Below are positions 52,709 through 60,385 of a stretch of DNA of 64,000 nt, one piece after another; position 1 is the first letter of the stretch, and each line of letters starts with the position of its first letter. The notes beneath the pieces were generated by a model, which saw nothing but the letters and a program-made list of their open reading frames with translations, was not told where the DNA came from and did no database searches. This stretch comes from Deltaproteobacteria bacterium (GTDB taxonomy: Bacteria > SAR324 > JACQKK01): NCBI GenBank assembly GCA_029858505.1, contig JAOUEW010000001.1:620001-684000 (forward strand), read 5' to 3'. Made by a program: the position numbers and the translations under genes.

Positions 52709-53194
52709 TTATGGCTTGTTGTTTTTATAGCCCCGCCACGGGCCCATGGTCTTCCGCAGTAAAATCTCATCGTGCTGGGGCACAATCAATTGTTCGATGA
52801 CCCCCACCTTTTGGTAACCCCGCTTGTGGTAAAACGCCAACGCCGAGGCATTGAACGAAGACACGCAGGCAAACAAGTTGGGGCTGTCTTGGAACATGAG
52901 ATCTTCCAGGGCGTCCATGAGTTTTCCCCCCACGCCGCCCCCCCGCAGGTCCGGGTCCACCACCAGCAATTTCAGGTAGCCCCCCAGCAGCCAGTGACGG
53001 GTGAAGGCGGCAGCCCCGGCCAGGCGGTTTCCCTGGTGGGCGGTCAGGTGCTCGTTTTGCTGGAACAGCCGCAGAATGCCGGGCAGGTGTTCGCCCGTGT
53101 AGCCCAGGGTAAGCCAGGGCTCCGAACCCAGCACCATGCGTTCCAGGTGTTCATGGGTTACGGTGCCCCCTTGGGTAATGACCAGTGGTTCCAT
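52709..53194 (-). CDS. GNAT-family N-acetyltransferase
   Basis: 161 residues. Acetyl-CoA binding motif A is LLVVDPDLRGGGVGGKLMDALE (R-G-G-G-V-G as Q/RxxGxG), followed by motif B FNASALAFYHKRGYQKVGV. The N-terminal part (LGYTGEHLPGILRLFQQNE) fits the substrate-side helices. Acceptor unknown. It starts 10 bases after the stop of the deacetylase gene on the same strand, so it is the third gene of a small unit with the next two. Confidence 0.82.
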   Translation of the reverse strand: MEPLVITQGGTVTHEHLERMVLGSEPWLTLGYTGEHLPGILRLFQQNEHLTAHQGNRLAGAAAFTRHWLLGGYLKLLVVDPDLRGGGVGGKLMDALEDLMFQDSPNLFACVSSFNASALAFYHKRGYQKVGVIEQLIVPQHDEILLRKTMGPWRGYKNNKP

Positions 53195-53204
53195 GGAAAA
53201 CCCC

Positions 53205-54254
53205 TCAATTGGTCAGCGCGTCTTCCAGCGAAACAAACCCGTCGGTTTTGCCCCGCTGCTCCAGCAGTTTCATGGCCCGGCGGATGCCCAGGGGGTCGTT
53301 GCCGTTGCCATGGAGAAGAACGATGGCTCCGTCCACGGCAAGTTCTCCCTTCGACAGCCAGGCGTTGGCCCCCAGGGGAATCAAGTTCAGTTCCCGCAGG
53401 GTATTGACGTGATCCGCCCGAGAAACCAGCCCCGGAAAGCGGAAGAATACCGAGGGGGTGATGCCCCGGGTCAGCATGGCTTTCTCGGTGTTTAATGTTT
53501 CTCGCAGCAGACGGGCTTTGTCTACCCTTGGGTCCGACAGAAAGTTCTGCTCGTCCGGCTCGTCGGGCCAAATGGGGTGGTAGTAAGTATGGTTCACCCA
53601 GGTAATAGCCAGTTTGCCCTGGCGGGCCAGGTCTTGCAGCCAGGCCAGTTCTTGGGGGTGGTGGTCCATCCAGTGACCAGACACGGCCAGGGCCACCGGC
53701 ACGGGTTTTGGGGCTGGCATGGGGGCCGCACCGGCGGGGGTATCGGGTTGAGAAAATTCCGTTAAACGCTGAAAGAAAGCCTGGTCGAAGTTTGCCTTGG
53801 AGGGGCATAAGTCCACGGTGAACAACAGCCGCCCCTGGGTGGTGGGTAGGTGGGTCAACCCGTGGTTGGCGGGCAGGTAAGGGGGTGCGGTGGCGGCGGC
53901 CAGGGTGCGGGCAAAGGGGCTGTTGGCCACCTGGGCGGCCAGGGGGCCGGGGGTGGTTTCGCAGGTCAGTTCTTGGGCGGGAATCTGCAGGGTACGGAAG
54001 GTTTGGGGGTTCACCGCCAGCACCCGCTCTTCCCCCGCTTTGCCCCAGGTGCGGAACACCCGCAGGGGCTGACCGTCGTGGGTTTGGCAGGCCCGGCTAA
54101 CCACCCGATAGTTTTTTAGGCTGTCGGCAGAAACCGGCGCGGCCAGCCCGGTGGGGGGCTGGCCGGCGGGTCCATCGGCGGGTTTTGAGTCACAACCAGC
54201 CAGCACCGCCAACACCAGCAGCACTCCGGCCAGCCGCGGTCTGGTGGGGGTCAT
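53205..54254 (-). CDS. Lipoprotein with polysaccharide deacetylase (NodB-like) domain
   Basis: 349 residues with lipobox VLAGC (Cys21), so anchored in the envelope. The NodB-homology pattern is present: LLFTVDLCPS (first Asp motif), WVNHTYYHPIW (zinc-binding H-x-x-x-H as HTYYH), FFRFPGLVSR, and GAIVLLHGNGNDP near the end (the LxH motif). These enzymes remove acetyl groups from polysaccharides or peptidoglycan. About 110 residues before the domain are unrecognised. It overlaps the upstream 205-residue gene by four bases. Confidence 0.75.
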   Translation of the reverse strand: MTPTRPRLAGVLLVLAVLAGCDSKPADGPAGQPPTGLAAPVSADSLKNYRVVSRACQTHDGQPLRVFRTWGKAGEERVLAVNPQTFRTLQIPAQELTCETTPGPLAAQVANSPFARTLAAATAPPYLPANHGLTHLPTTQGRLLFTVDLCPSKANFDQAFFQRLTEFSQPDTPAGAAPMPAPKPVPVALAVSGHWMDHHPQELAWLQDLARQGKLAITWVNHTYYHPIWPDEPDEQNFLSDPRVDKARLLRETLNTEKAMLTRGITPSVFFRFPGLVSRADHVNTLRELNLIPLGANAWLSKGELAVDGAIVLLHGNGNDPLGIRRAMKLLEQRGKTDGFVSLEDALTN

Positions 54255-54868
54255 GGATGGGGGGAAAAGGGGTCTTGGGCACCCTCGGCGACCAGGGCCA
54301 TGTGCTCCACGGCCATGAACCGCACGGGTTTTTGGGGGTCAGGAGTCAGCCCGCACAGCCGTTGCCCCTCTGGGCTGGGGAACACCACCCCGGCTTGGCC
54401 CGGCCCGCCCAGAAAAAAATCCACCGCCTTGCCGCCTAACTCTAGGGTGGGGGGCAGGCTTTCCGGCTTGGCGCTAAAAGACACCTTCAGCCGCACTTCG
54501 CGGTTCCAGCCCAGAGTCTTCACCCGGTCTTGGGTGGGGTAAGAAAACGTCAGGTAGGCGCGGGCCACATCCGGCCAATATTTGTTGTTCAGCGCCGGGC
54601 AGGCTTCCTTCAGAAAAATCCGCAGGGCTTTGTTGGCGGTTGTTTGCTCATCGGCGGTCATGATGGGGTTCAGTTGAATGCTGCCCAGGGCACCCCGGGA
54701 GGCAAATTCGGTGCGAACCATGAAGAAAAAGACCCCCGTGGCAAGGATAAACCCCAACAATGCCCCCACCACCACCCGGGTGACCAAGTTCATGCCATTG
54801 CGCTTGCCATACCACCACCACAGGCTCCATATCCCGCCCAGCATAAGGGGGAAGAGAATCCATTTCAT
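54251..54868 (-). CDS. Membrane-anchored hypothetical protein
   Basis: 205 residues, not recognised. Two N-terminal membrane segments (ILFPLMLGGIWSLWWWY and VVVGALLGFILATGVFFFMV), then a soluble domain of about 150 residues with strands ARAYLTFSYPTQDRV and REVRLKVSFSAKP. Four-base overlap with the deacetylase gene downstream implies coupled translation, so it probably works in the envelope with that enzyme. Confidence 0.65.
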   Translation of the reverse strand: MKWILFPLMLGGIWSLWWWYGKRNGMNLVTRVVVGALLGFILATGVFFFMVRTEFASRGALGSIQLNPIMTADEQTTANKALRIFLKEACPALNNKYWPDVARAYLTFSYPTQDRVKTLGWNREVRLKVSFSAKPESLPPTLELGGKAVDFFLGGPGQAGVVFPSPEGQRLCGLTPDPQKPVRFMAVEHMALVAEGAQDPFSPHP

Positions 54869-54994
54869 CGTAAACTCCTCTTGATTGCCGTGAGAAAAAC
54901 CCTCAAGTTAGATAAAGACTTGTGGAGATCAAACCCTGGCTTCCAGCCTATCCTCTACCCAAGCCAGAAGAAACCCCCCTCCTACTCAAGCCCT

Positions 54995-56500
54995 ATGGAA
55001 ACCCTGTTCAAGCAGATTCTCACCGCCCGGGTGTATGATGCCGCCCAACGCACCCCCCTGGACCGGGCGGCCATCCTTTCTGCCGAAACCGGCTGCGAGG
55101 TGCTGCTGAAGCGCGAAGACCTGCAGCCCACCTTTGCTTACAAAGTGCGGGGGGCTTGCAACAAAATTGCCCACCTTACCGATACCGAGCGGCAGGCGGG
55201 GGTGCTGTGCGCCTCGGCGGGGAACCACGCCCAGGGGGTGGCTTTTTCTGCCCGGCGGTTTGGCCTGAAGGCCCGGGTGGTCATGCCAGTCACCACCCCC
55301 CAGATCAAAATCCAATCGGTGAAGGCCCTGGGGGCACAGGTCATCCTGCATGGAGAAAACTATTCCGATGCCGCCGATTACTGCCAACAACTGCTGGTCC
55401 GGGAGGGCGGCACTTTCATCCATCCCTTCGATGACCCCCTGGTGATTGCCGGGCAGGGCACCATTGGCCACGAAATCTTCATGGAGCGGCCCGATATGGA
55501 CGCCGTGTTCGTACCCGTGGGCGGGGGCGGCCTCATTAGCGGGGTGGGCTGCTTTTTGAAAACCCTGCGGCCGGGCATTCGGGTGGTGGGGGTAGAGCCG
55601 GAAGACAGCGACGCCATGGCCCAAAGCCTGGCCGCCGGTAAAAAAGTGCGGCTGGAAGAAGTGGGCCTGTTCGCCGATGGCGTGGCCGTGAGGGAAGTGG
55701 GGGAACACACCTTTCGGCTGGCCCGGCAGGTGGTGGATGAAATCGTGCGGGTGTCGACCGACGAAATTTGCTCGGCCATCAAGGCCATTCATGCCGATAC
55801 CCGGGCCATTATGGAACCCGCCGGAGCCCTGGGGGTGGCGGGCTTGCGAAAATGGCTGGAGACCAACCCCGCCCAGGGCAAAACCCTGGTGGCGGTGAAT
55901 TCCGGGGCCAACATGAACTTTGAGCGCCTGCAATTCGTGGCCGAGCGCACCCTGACCGGAGAACACCGCGAAGCCCTGTTCGCCGTCTCCATTCCAGAGC
56001 GGCCCCGGGCCCTGCGCCATTTGCTGGAGCAAGCCGTGGGGGAGCACAACATCACCGAGTTGCACTACCGGTTGAGCGGCCGGGAGCAGGCCCATATTTT
56101 CATGGGGGTGTCGGTGGCGGGGCCCCAGGAAGTTCCCCTGTTCAAGCAGCGCTTGGCCCAGCACGGCTATCAAGCGGTGGATTTGACCCGCAACGAGCTG
56201 GCCAAAACCCATCTGCGCCACATGGTGGGGGGGCATTCTCCCCATGCCGAGGGCGAGGTGCTGTACCGATTTCAATTTCCCGAGCGGCCCCAGGCCCTGG
56301 GCCGGTTTCTGTCGGTGATGGGCGAAGACTGGAACATCTCGCTGTTTCATTACCGCTCCCACGGTGGTGATTTTGGCCGGGTGCTGGTGGGGTTTGAAAT
56401 CCCCCCCGCCGACCAGGACCGCTTTCAAGAGTTTCTGCGGCAGGTGAACTATCACTCGGTGGAAGAAACCCGTAACGAGGCCTACAAATTGTTTTTATAG
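54995..56500 (+). CDS. ilvA: Threonine dehydratase, biosynthetic
   Basis: Converts threonine to 2-oxobutyrate, the first step of isoleucine synthesis, feedback-inhibited by isoleucine. 501 residues from METLFKQIL. The open frame runs much further upstream (to 54530) but without family features. PLP lysine K50 in TFAYKVRGACNKI, SAGNHAQGVAF, the Gly-rich phosphate loop VGGGGLISGV, and the C-terminal pair of ACT-like regulatory domains (ALFAVSIPERPRALRHLLE and YRFQFPERPQALGRFLS). Two regulatory domains indicate the long, allosteric type. Confidence 0.95.
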   Translation: METLFKQILTARVYDAAQRTPLDRAAILSAETGCEVLLKREDLQPTFAYKVRGACNKIAHLTDTERQAGVLCASAGNHAQGVAFSARRFGLKARVVMPVTTPQIKIQSVKALGAQVILHGENYSDAADYCQQLLVREGGTFIHPFDDPLVIAGQGTIGHEIFMERPDMDAVFVPVGGGGLISGVGCFLKTLRPGIRVVGVEPEDSDAMAQSLAAGKKVRLEEVGLFADGVAVREVGEHTFRLARQVVDEIVRVSTDEICSAIKAIHADTRAIMEPAGALGVAGLRKWLETNPAQGKTLVAVNSGANMNFERLQFVAERTLTGEHREALFAVSIPERPRALRHLLEQAVGEHNITELHYRLSGREQAHIFMGVSVAGPQEVPLFKQRLAQHGYQAVDLTRNELAKTHLRHMVGGHSPHAEGEVLYRFQFPERPQALGRFLSVMGEDWNISLFHYRSHGGDFGRVLVGFEIPPADQDRFQEFLRQVNYHSVEETRNEAYKLFL

Positions 56501-56593
56501 CCTGCCGCCCCGTTTGTTTTTCCCTGTGCCCTTCAATCCCGGATGATTGTTTCTCACTCTTCCCATCGGGTTCAACATCCGGTATGAATAGCC

Positions 56594-57784
56594 ATGCATA
56601 AAATCCTCACCATGAATCCGATCTCCGTGAAGGGGCTAGAGCGCTTCCCCCGGGATCGCTACGAGATTGCCAGCGAGATGGGCCACCCCGACGCCCTGCT
56701 GGTGCGCTCGGCCAAGGTCACCGCGGCCCACCTGACCCCCGGCCTGCGGGCCATTGCCCGGGCTGGTGCCGGCACCGACAACATTCCCGTGGCGGAATGC
56801 ACCAAGCGGGGCATTCCCGTGTTCAACGCTCCCGGCGCCAACGCCAACGCGGTGAAAGAACTGGTGCTGGCGGGAATGCTGTTGTCCTCTCGCAACCTGT
56901 TGGAAAGCATCCGCTACGTGGATTCTTTGGCGGGGCAGAGCCTAGACGATGCCGCCATGCACAAAGCGGTAGAGGGAGAGAAAAAGAAATTCGTGGGGGC
57001 GGAACTGCGGGGGAAAACCCTGGGGGTGGCGGGGCTGGGGGCCATTGGCTCGCTGGTGGCCGAAATGGGGCTGTCCATGGGCATGAAGGTGCTGGGGTAC
57101 GACCCGGCCATTTCGGTGGATGCCGCCTGGCGGCTGCCCTCCACCGTGCAGCGCATGGAAAACCTGCCCACGTTAATTTCTCGATCCGATTACGTTTCTC
57201 TGCACCTGCCCTTGATGGCCGAAACCCGGGGGCTGATCAACAAAGAAACCCTGGCCTTCTTCCGGCCTGACGCCCGGCTGCTTAATTTTTCGCGGGACGG
57301 CATTGTGGAGCCCGATGCCGTGGCCGCCGCCCTGGAAAACCACAAGCTGGGGGCTTATATCTCCGACTTTCCCCACCCCTCTCTGCTGGGCCGCCGAGGG
57401 GTGTTGGCTACTCCCCACCTGGGGGCCTCGACCGGCGAGGCGGAGGAGAACTGCGCCATGATGGTGGCCGACCAACTGGTGAATTTTTTAGAGAACGGCA
57501 ACGTTACCAACTCGGTGAATTTTCCCAGCTTGGTGCTGGAACGCACCGGCGGTCATCGCATTGCCCTGGTGAACCACCATGTGCCCCGCATGTTAAGCCA
57601 AGTGCTAACCCTGCTGGGCGAGCACAACCTGAACGTGATGGATATGCTGAACAAAAGCCGGGATGAACTGGCTTACAACCTGATTGACGTGGACCCCCTG
57701 CCCCCCAAAGGGCTGATTGAGCGGCTGGCCCAACTGGATGGGGTGATTTCCGTGTGGCAGGTGCCCCAGGGGAAAACCCCATGA
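56594..57784 (+). CDS. serA: D-3-phosphoglycerate dehydrogenase
   Basis: First enzyme of serine synthesis (3-phosphoglycerate to 3-phosphohydroxypyruvate, NAD). 396 residues. The N-terminal part has ARAGAGTDNIPVAECTKRGI and NAPGANANAVKELVL. The NAD domain has LGVAGLGAIGSLVAEMGLSMG. The catalytic residues are in LNFSRDGIVEPDA (Arg), SDFPHPSL and TPHLGAST (His). A C-terminal ACT domain (ALVNHHVPRMLSQVLTLLGE, YNLIDV) binds the regulator. Only 93 bases follow ilvA. Its stop overlaps the ATG of the LolA-like gene. Confidence 0.93.
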   Translation: MHKILTMNPISVKGLERFPRDRYEIASEMGHPDALLVRSAKVTAAHLTPGLRAIARAGAGTDNIPVAECTKRGIPVFNAPGANANAVKELVLAGMLLSSRNLLESIRYVDSLAGQSLDDAAMHKAVEGEKKKFVGAELRGKTLGVAGLGAIGSLVAEMGLSMGMKVLGYDPAISVDAAWRLPSTVQRMENLPTLISRSDYVSLHLPLMAETRGLINKETLAFFRPDARLLNFSRDGIVEPDAVAAALENHKLGAYISDFPHPSLLGRRGVLATPHLGASTGEAEENCAMMVADQLVNFLENGNVTNSVNFPSLVLERTGGHRIALVNHHVPRMLSQVLTLLGEHNLNVMDMLNKSRDELAYNLIDVDPLPPKGLIERLAQLDGVISVWQVPQGKTP

Positions 57785-58500
57785 TCAGGCACTCAGAAAA
57801 GGGGTGGCGTACCGGATTCGTCAAGATTTGCGTGGGGGGAGCGCTGGCTTTGTGGGTGGCTCCTGGGGTTCAAGCCGCGGATCCTTCTTCTTCTCCAGAA
57901 AAACCCCAGCCTTCCACCGCCGCCTGCCCCCCAGGCCAGTTGCAGGCCGTTCAGCAGGCCTACCAAGCCATGGCCGGGTTCCAGTCGGCCTTCCGTCAGG
58001 AAGACCTGAACGCCCAGGGGCAGGCCCGCCAAGTGAAGGGCAACCTGAGCTATCAAAAACCCGGCAAAATGCGCTGGGCCTATGCCCCGCCCGATGAGCA
58101 GTTGCTGGTGACCGATGGCCAGACCGTGTGGCTGGTGGACCCCTTGCTGGAAAACGTGACGGTGACCCCCCTGCCCTCCATGGCCAAGGGCACCCCCCTG
58201 GCCTTTTTGGTGGGGGCGGGCAACCTGGCCCGCGACTTTACCTGCCGCGCCCCCAGCCAACCCTTCCCCAACCGCACCCTGATTTGGATGGAATTGACCC
58301 CCAAGGAAGACATTCCCACGGTGGCCTTCATCCAGGTGGGGGTCTGGCCCAAATCGTTGCAGCTGGCGGCCATCGCCATTATCGATACCACCGGCAGCCG
58401 ACGGCTGGTGACCCTGGACAATCTGAAACCCAGAGCCCAGTTTCCGGCGGGTCACTTTTCCTTCAAAATCCCACCTGGCATGGAAGTCATCCAACGGTAG
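57781..58500 (+). CDS. LolA-like outer-membrane lipoprotein carrier
   Basis: 239 residues with a signal peptide (VKICVGGALALWVAPGVQAAD). The mature part has the LolA pattern: VQQAYQAMAGFQSAFRQEDL, VKGNLSYQKPGKMRWAYAPP, LLVTDGQTVWLVDPLLENVTV, and TTGSRRLVTLDNLKPRAQFP. LolA shuttles lipoproteins across the periplasm; members beside ACP and acyltransferase genes also occur in aryl-polyene-type clusters, so the exact role is open. The ATG at 57781 gives a 4-base overlap with serA. Confidence 0.82.
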   Translation: MIRHSEKGWRTGFVKICVGGALALWVAPGVQAADPSSSPEKPQPSTAACPPGQLQAVQQAYQAMAGFQSAFRQEDLNAQGQARQVKGNLSYQKPGKMRWAYAPPDEQLLVTDGQTVWLVDPLLENVTVTPLPSMAKGTPLAFLVGAGNLARDFTCRAPSQPFPNRTLIWMELTPKEDIPTVAFIQVGVWPKSLQLAAIAIIDTTGSRRLVTLDNLKPRAQFPAGHFSFKIPPGMEVIQR

Positions 58501-58622
58501 GGGGGTGTTCTTCGCCCTTCACGTTGCGCCTCTTTGTTTCCGCCCCTCACCGGTAGACACCCCCACCGGTTGTGGTAGGATGAAGCCAGCTTATCTCCCA
58601 ACCCCTTTTTCGGCGAGCCCCC

Positions 58623-58862
58623 ATGGCCCAAGAACTGGTGAACGATGCCAAGGATGTGATTTGCCAAACCCTGGAAATTGATCCCGCCCAGTTGGGCTTA
58701 ACCACCCACTTTGTGGATGACTTGGGCATTGACTCCATTTTGATCGTGGAGTTGAAAACCAAGTTTGAAGAAAAGTACGGCATCAAAATTCCCAAAGAAG
58801 ACGTGGGCAGCCTGGTGACCCTGAACGATGTGGTGGCCTATCTCACCCTGCGGCTGAACTGA
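58623..58862 (+). CDS. Acyl carrier protein
   Basis: 79 residues. Phosphopantetheine attachment at Ser38 in DDLGIDSILIVEL; the helices VNDAKDVICQTLEID and NDVVAYLTLRL are typical. It is followed after 15 bases by an LpxL-like acyltransferase and preceded by a LolA-like gene. This is probably a dedicated carrier for an acyl chain passed to that enzyme rather than the housekeeping AcpP (which sits with fab genes). The DSI instead of DSL at the site fits a specialised ACP. Confidence 0.9.
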   Translation: MAQELVNDAKDVICQTLEIDPAQLGLTTHFVDDLGIDSILIVELKTKFEEKYGIKIPKEDVGSLVTLNDVVAYLTLRLN

Positions 58863-58877
58863 CCGGATCTTCCCCCC

Positions 58878-59810
58878 ATGCGTATTTCAACCTGGATTCC
58901 CCGCCGCACCCAATACCGGATTGAGCTTGTTCTGCTGGCCATGTTGATGCTGTTCTGCCGCTGGATGCCCAACCGCTGGGTGCTGAAAGCGGGAGAATCC
59001 ATTGGCCGGCTGGCCATTCGCCTGAACATGCGCACCGGAACCACCGCCACCAATCTGTCGTTGGCTTTTCCCGGGCGCTTCACCCCGGAAGAAATCAGCG
59101 CCCTGACGGCCCGCTGCTACCGTCATTTTGGGCGGGAAGCCCTGCGGATTTTTTCTCTGGGGCCCCTGGCCAAACAGCCGCTGGAGGATTGGTTAACGGT
59201 GGAGGGGTTGGAGCACCTGACGGGACGCCCCACGCCGGGGGCCGTGCTGGTGATTGGCCACCTGGGGGCCTGGGAGCTGATGTACTTGGCCCTGTCGCGG
59301 CTGGGGGTGCCGGTGACCATTTATTCTGGCCAGCACACCAACAAAACCGCCGACCGCTGGCTGAACCGCATGCGGGAGAACATGGGCACCCGCACCATTG
59401 GGGCCGAGGACGACATGGAAGACCTGATTGCCGCCGCCAAAACCGGGGTGGTGGGCTTGGCCGGAGACCAAAAACCCCACAAGGCTCCCATTTACGTTAG
59501 CTTCTTTGGTCGGCGGTCGGCGGCGGCCCAGGGACCGGCGGCCATTGCCCAACTGGCCGGGGCCAGCATGGTGTACGGCTCGCTGGTGTGGGAGGCCAAC
59601 GGCAAGGCCCGCATGGCCTTCCGGCCCGTTCCCCCCTCCGCCGCCCCCACCCGCCGGGAGCGCATTCAGGAACTGATTCAATCGTTCTTTCGGTTGTTGG
59701 AGGAAGACATCACCCGCCATCCGGGGCAGTACATGTGGATGCACAAACGCTGGAAGGACGACCCGGCGGTGCAATACGCCGATACCGATGTGCTGGTGGG
59801 GAAAAAATAG
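58878..59810 (+). CDS. LpxL/HtrB-family lysophospholipid acyltransferase
   Basis: 310 residues. One N-terminal membrane segment (IELVLLAMLMLFCRWM), then the lipid A secondary acyltransferase core: NLSLAFPGRFTPEEI, the catalytic H-x4-E as HLGAWE in VIGHLGAWELM, VTIYSGQHTNKTADRWL, VVGLAGDQKPHKAPIYVSFF, and the C-terminal PGQYMWMHKRWKDD. It acylates a lipid at the inner membrane using acyl-ACP, most simply lipid A precursors with the ACP encoded just upstream. An ornithine-lipid or aryl-polyene role is an alternative. Confidence 0.88.
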   Translation: MRISTWIPRRTQYRIELVLLAMLMLFCRWMPNRWVLKAGESIGRLAIRLNMRTGTTATNLSLAFPGRFTPEEISALTARCYRHFGREALRIFSLGPLAKQPLEDWLTVEGLEHLTGRPTPGAVLVIGHLGAWELMYLALSRLGVPVTIYSGQHTNKTADRWLNRMRENMGTRTIGAEDDMEDLIAAAKTGVVGLAGDQKPHKAPIYVSFFGRRSAAAQGPAAIAQLAGASMVYGSLVWEANGKARMAFRPVPPSAAPTRRERIQELIQSFFRLLEEDITRHPGQYMWMHKRWKDDPAVQYADTDVLVGKK

Positions 59811-60027
59811 GGAGGAAAATAACCTGCATATGATCAAAGAATACGGGGACCTTGTTCCCGCCAACCTCAGCGCCTACACTGTGACTCGAATCCATCGGTT
59901 AGTCTATTCAGCCATTTGGAAAGCATAGGCTGGACGGAAGCAAGGATATAACCCCCCAGATGCAAGTTCGTTCCGAATCACACCCCTCCCTACCGTCTAA
60001 GCATGTCCCTGCTTCCAGGCCAACGGG

Positions 60028-60381
60028 TCAAACGCCAGCCAGGCGATTTTCCATCTCTGTTTCTATGGCCTCTAGCACCCGGTTTCTGATGGCGCTTGCG
60101 CCCATGTGATAATGGGTCACCACGCAGGGAACCGGAAGATGGAGAGGGCGGCTGTCGGTTTGAAATTGGCTCCAGACGATAACGGGGGTGTAGTTTAGGC
60201 TCACGTCGTAACAAACCCATTGACGCTCCTCCATTTCCAGGGCCATGGGGGCGATATGGGCTAGTTCAAACATCAGCGATTGATGGTGTTTTCTCCAATA
60301 GCGCCGCCACAGGTTGTATGTTTTACCCGGAACCTGGTGGGCATAGCTTTCCAGCGGGGGGATGCTCCACGTGGTGTGCAT
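60028..60381 (-). CDS. Unrecognised 117-residue protein at the end of the cbb operon
   Basis: Not recognised. Starts 4 bases after the cbbO stop, on the same strand, so it is surely co-transcribed. Rich in aromatic and basic residues at first (YNLWRRYWRKHHQSLM), with strands WVCYDVSLNYTPVIVW, then HYHMG and a helix SAIRNRVLEAIETEME. Soluble, no signal peptide. Tight linkage suggests a link with RuBisCO maintenance or regulation, but no sequence evidence supports a function. Confidence 0.65.
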   Translation of the reverse strand: MHTTWSIPPLESYAHQVPGKTYNLWRRYWRKHHQSLMFELAHIAPMALEMEERQWVCYDVSLNYTPVIVWSQFQTDSRPLHLPVPCVVTHYHMGASAIRNRVLEAIETEMENRLAGV

Positions 60382-60385
60382 CGGT

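Noticed and set aside
54530-54994. Upstream extension of the ilvA frame by 155 codons
   Set aside because: It lies antisense to the 205-residue membrane protein gene and its own promoter region, and IlvA proteins begin at METLF; the ATG at 54995 was used.
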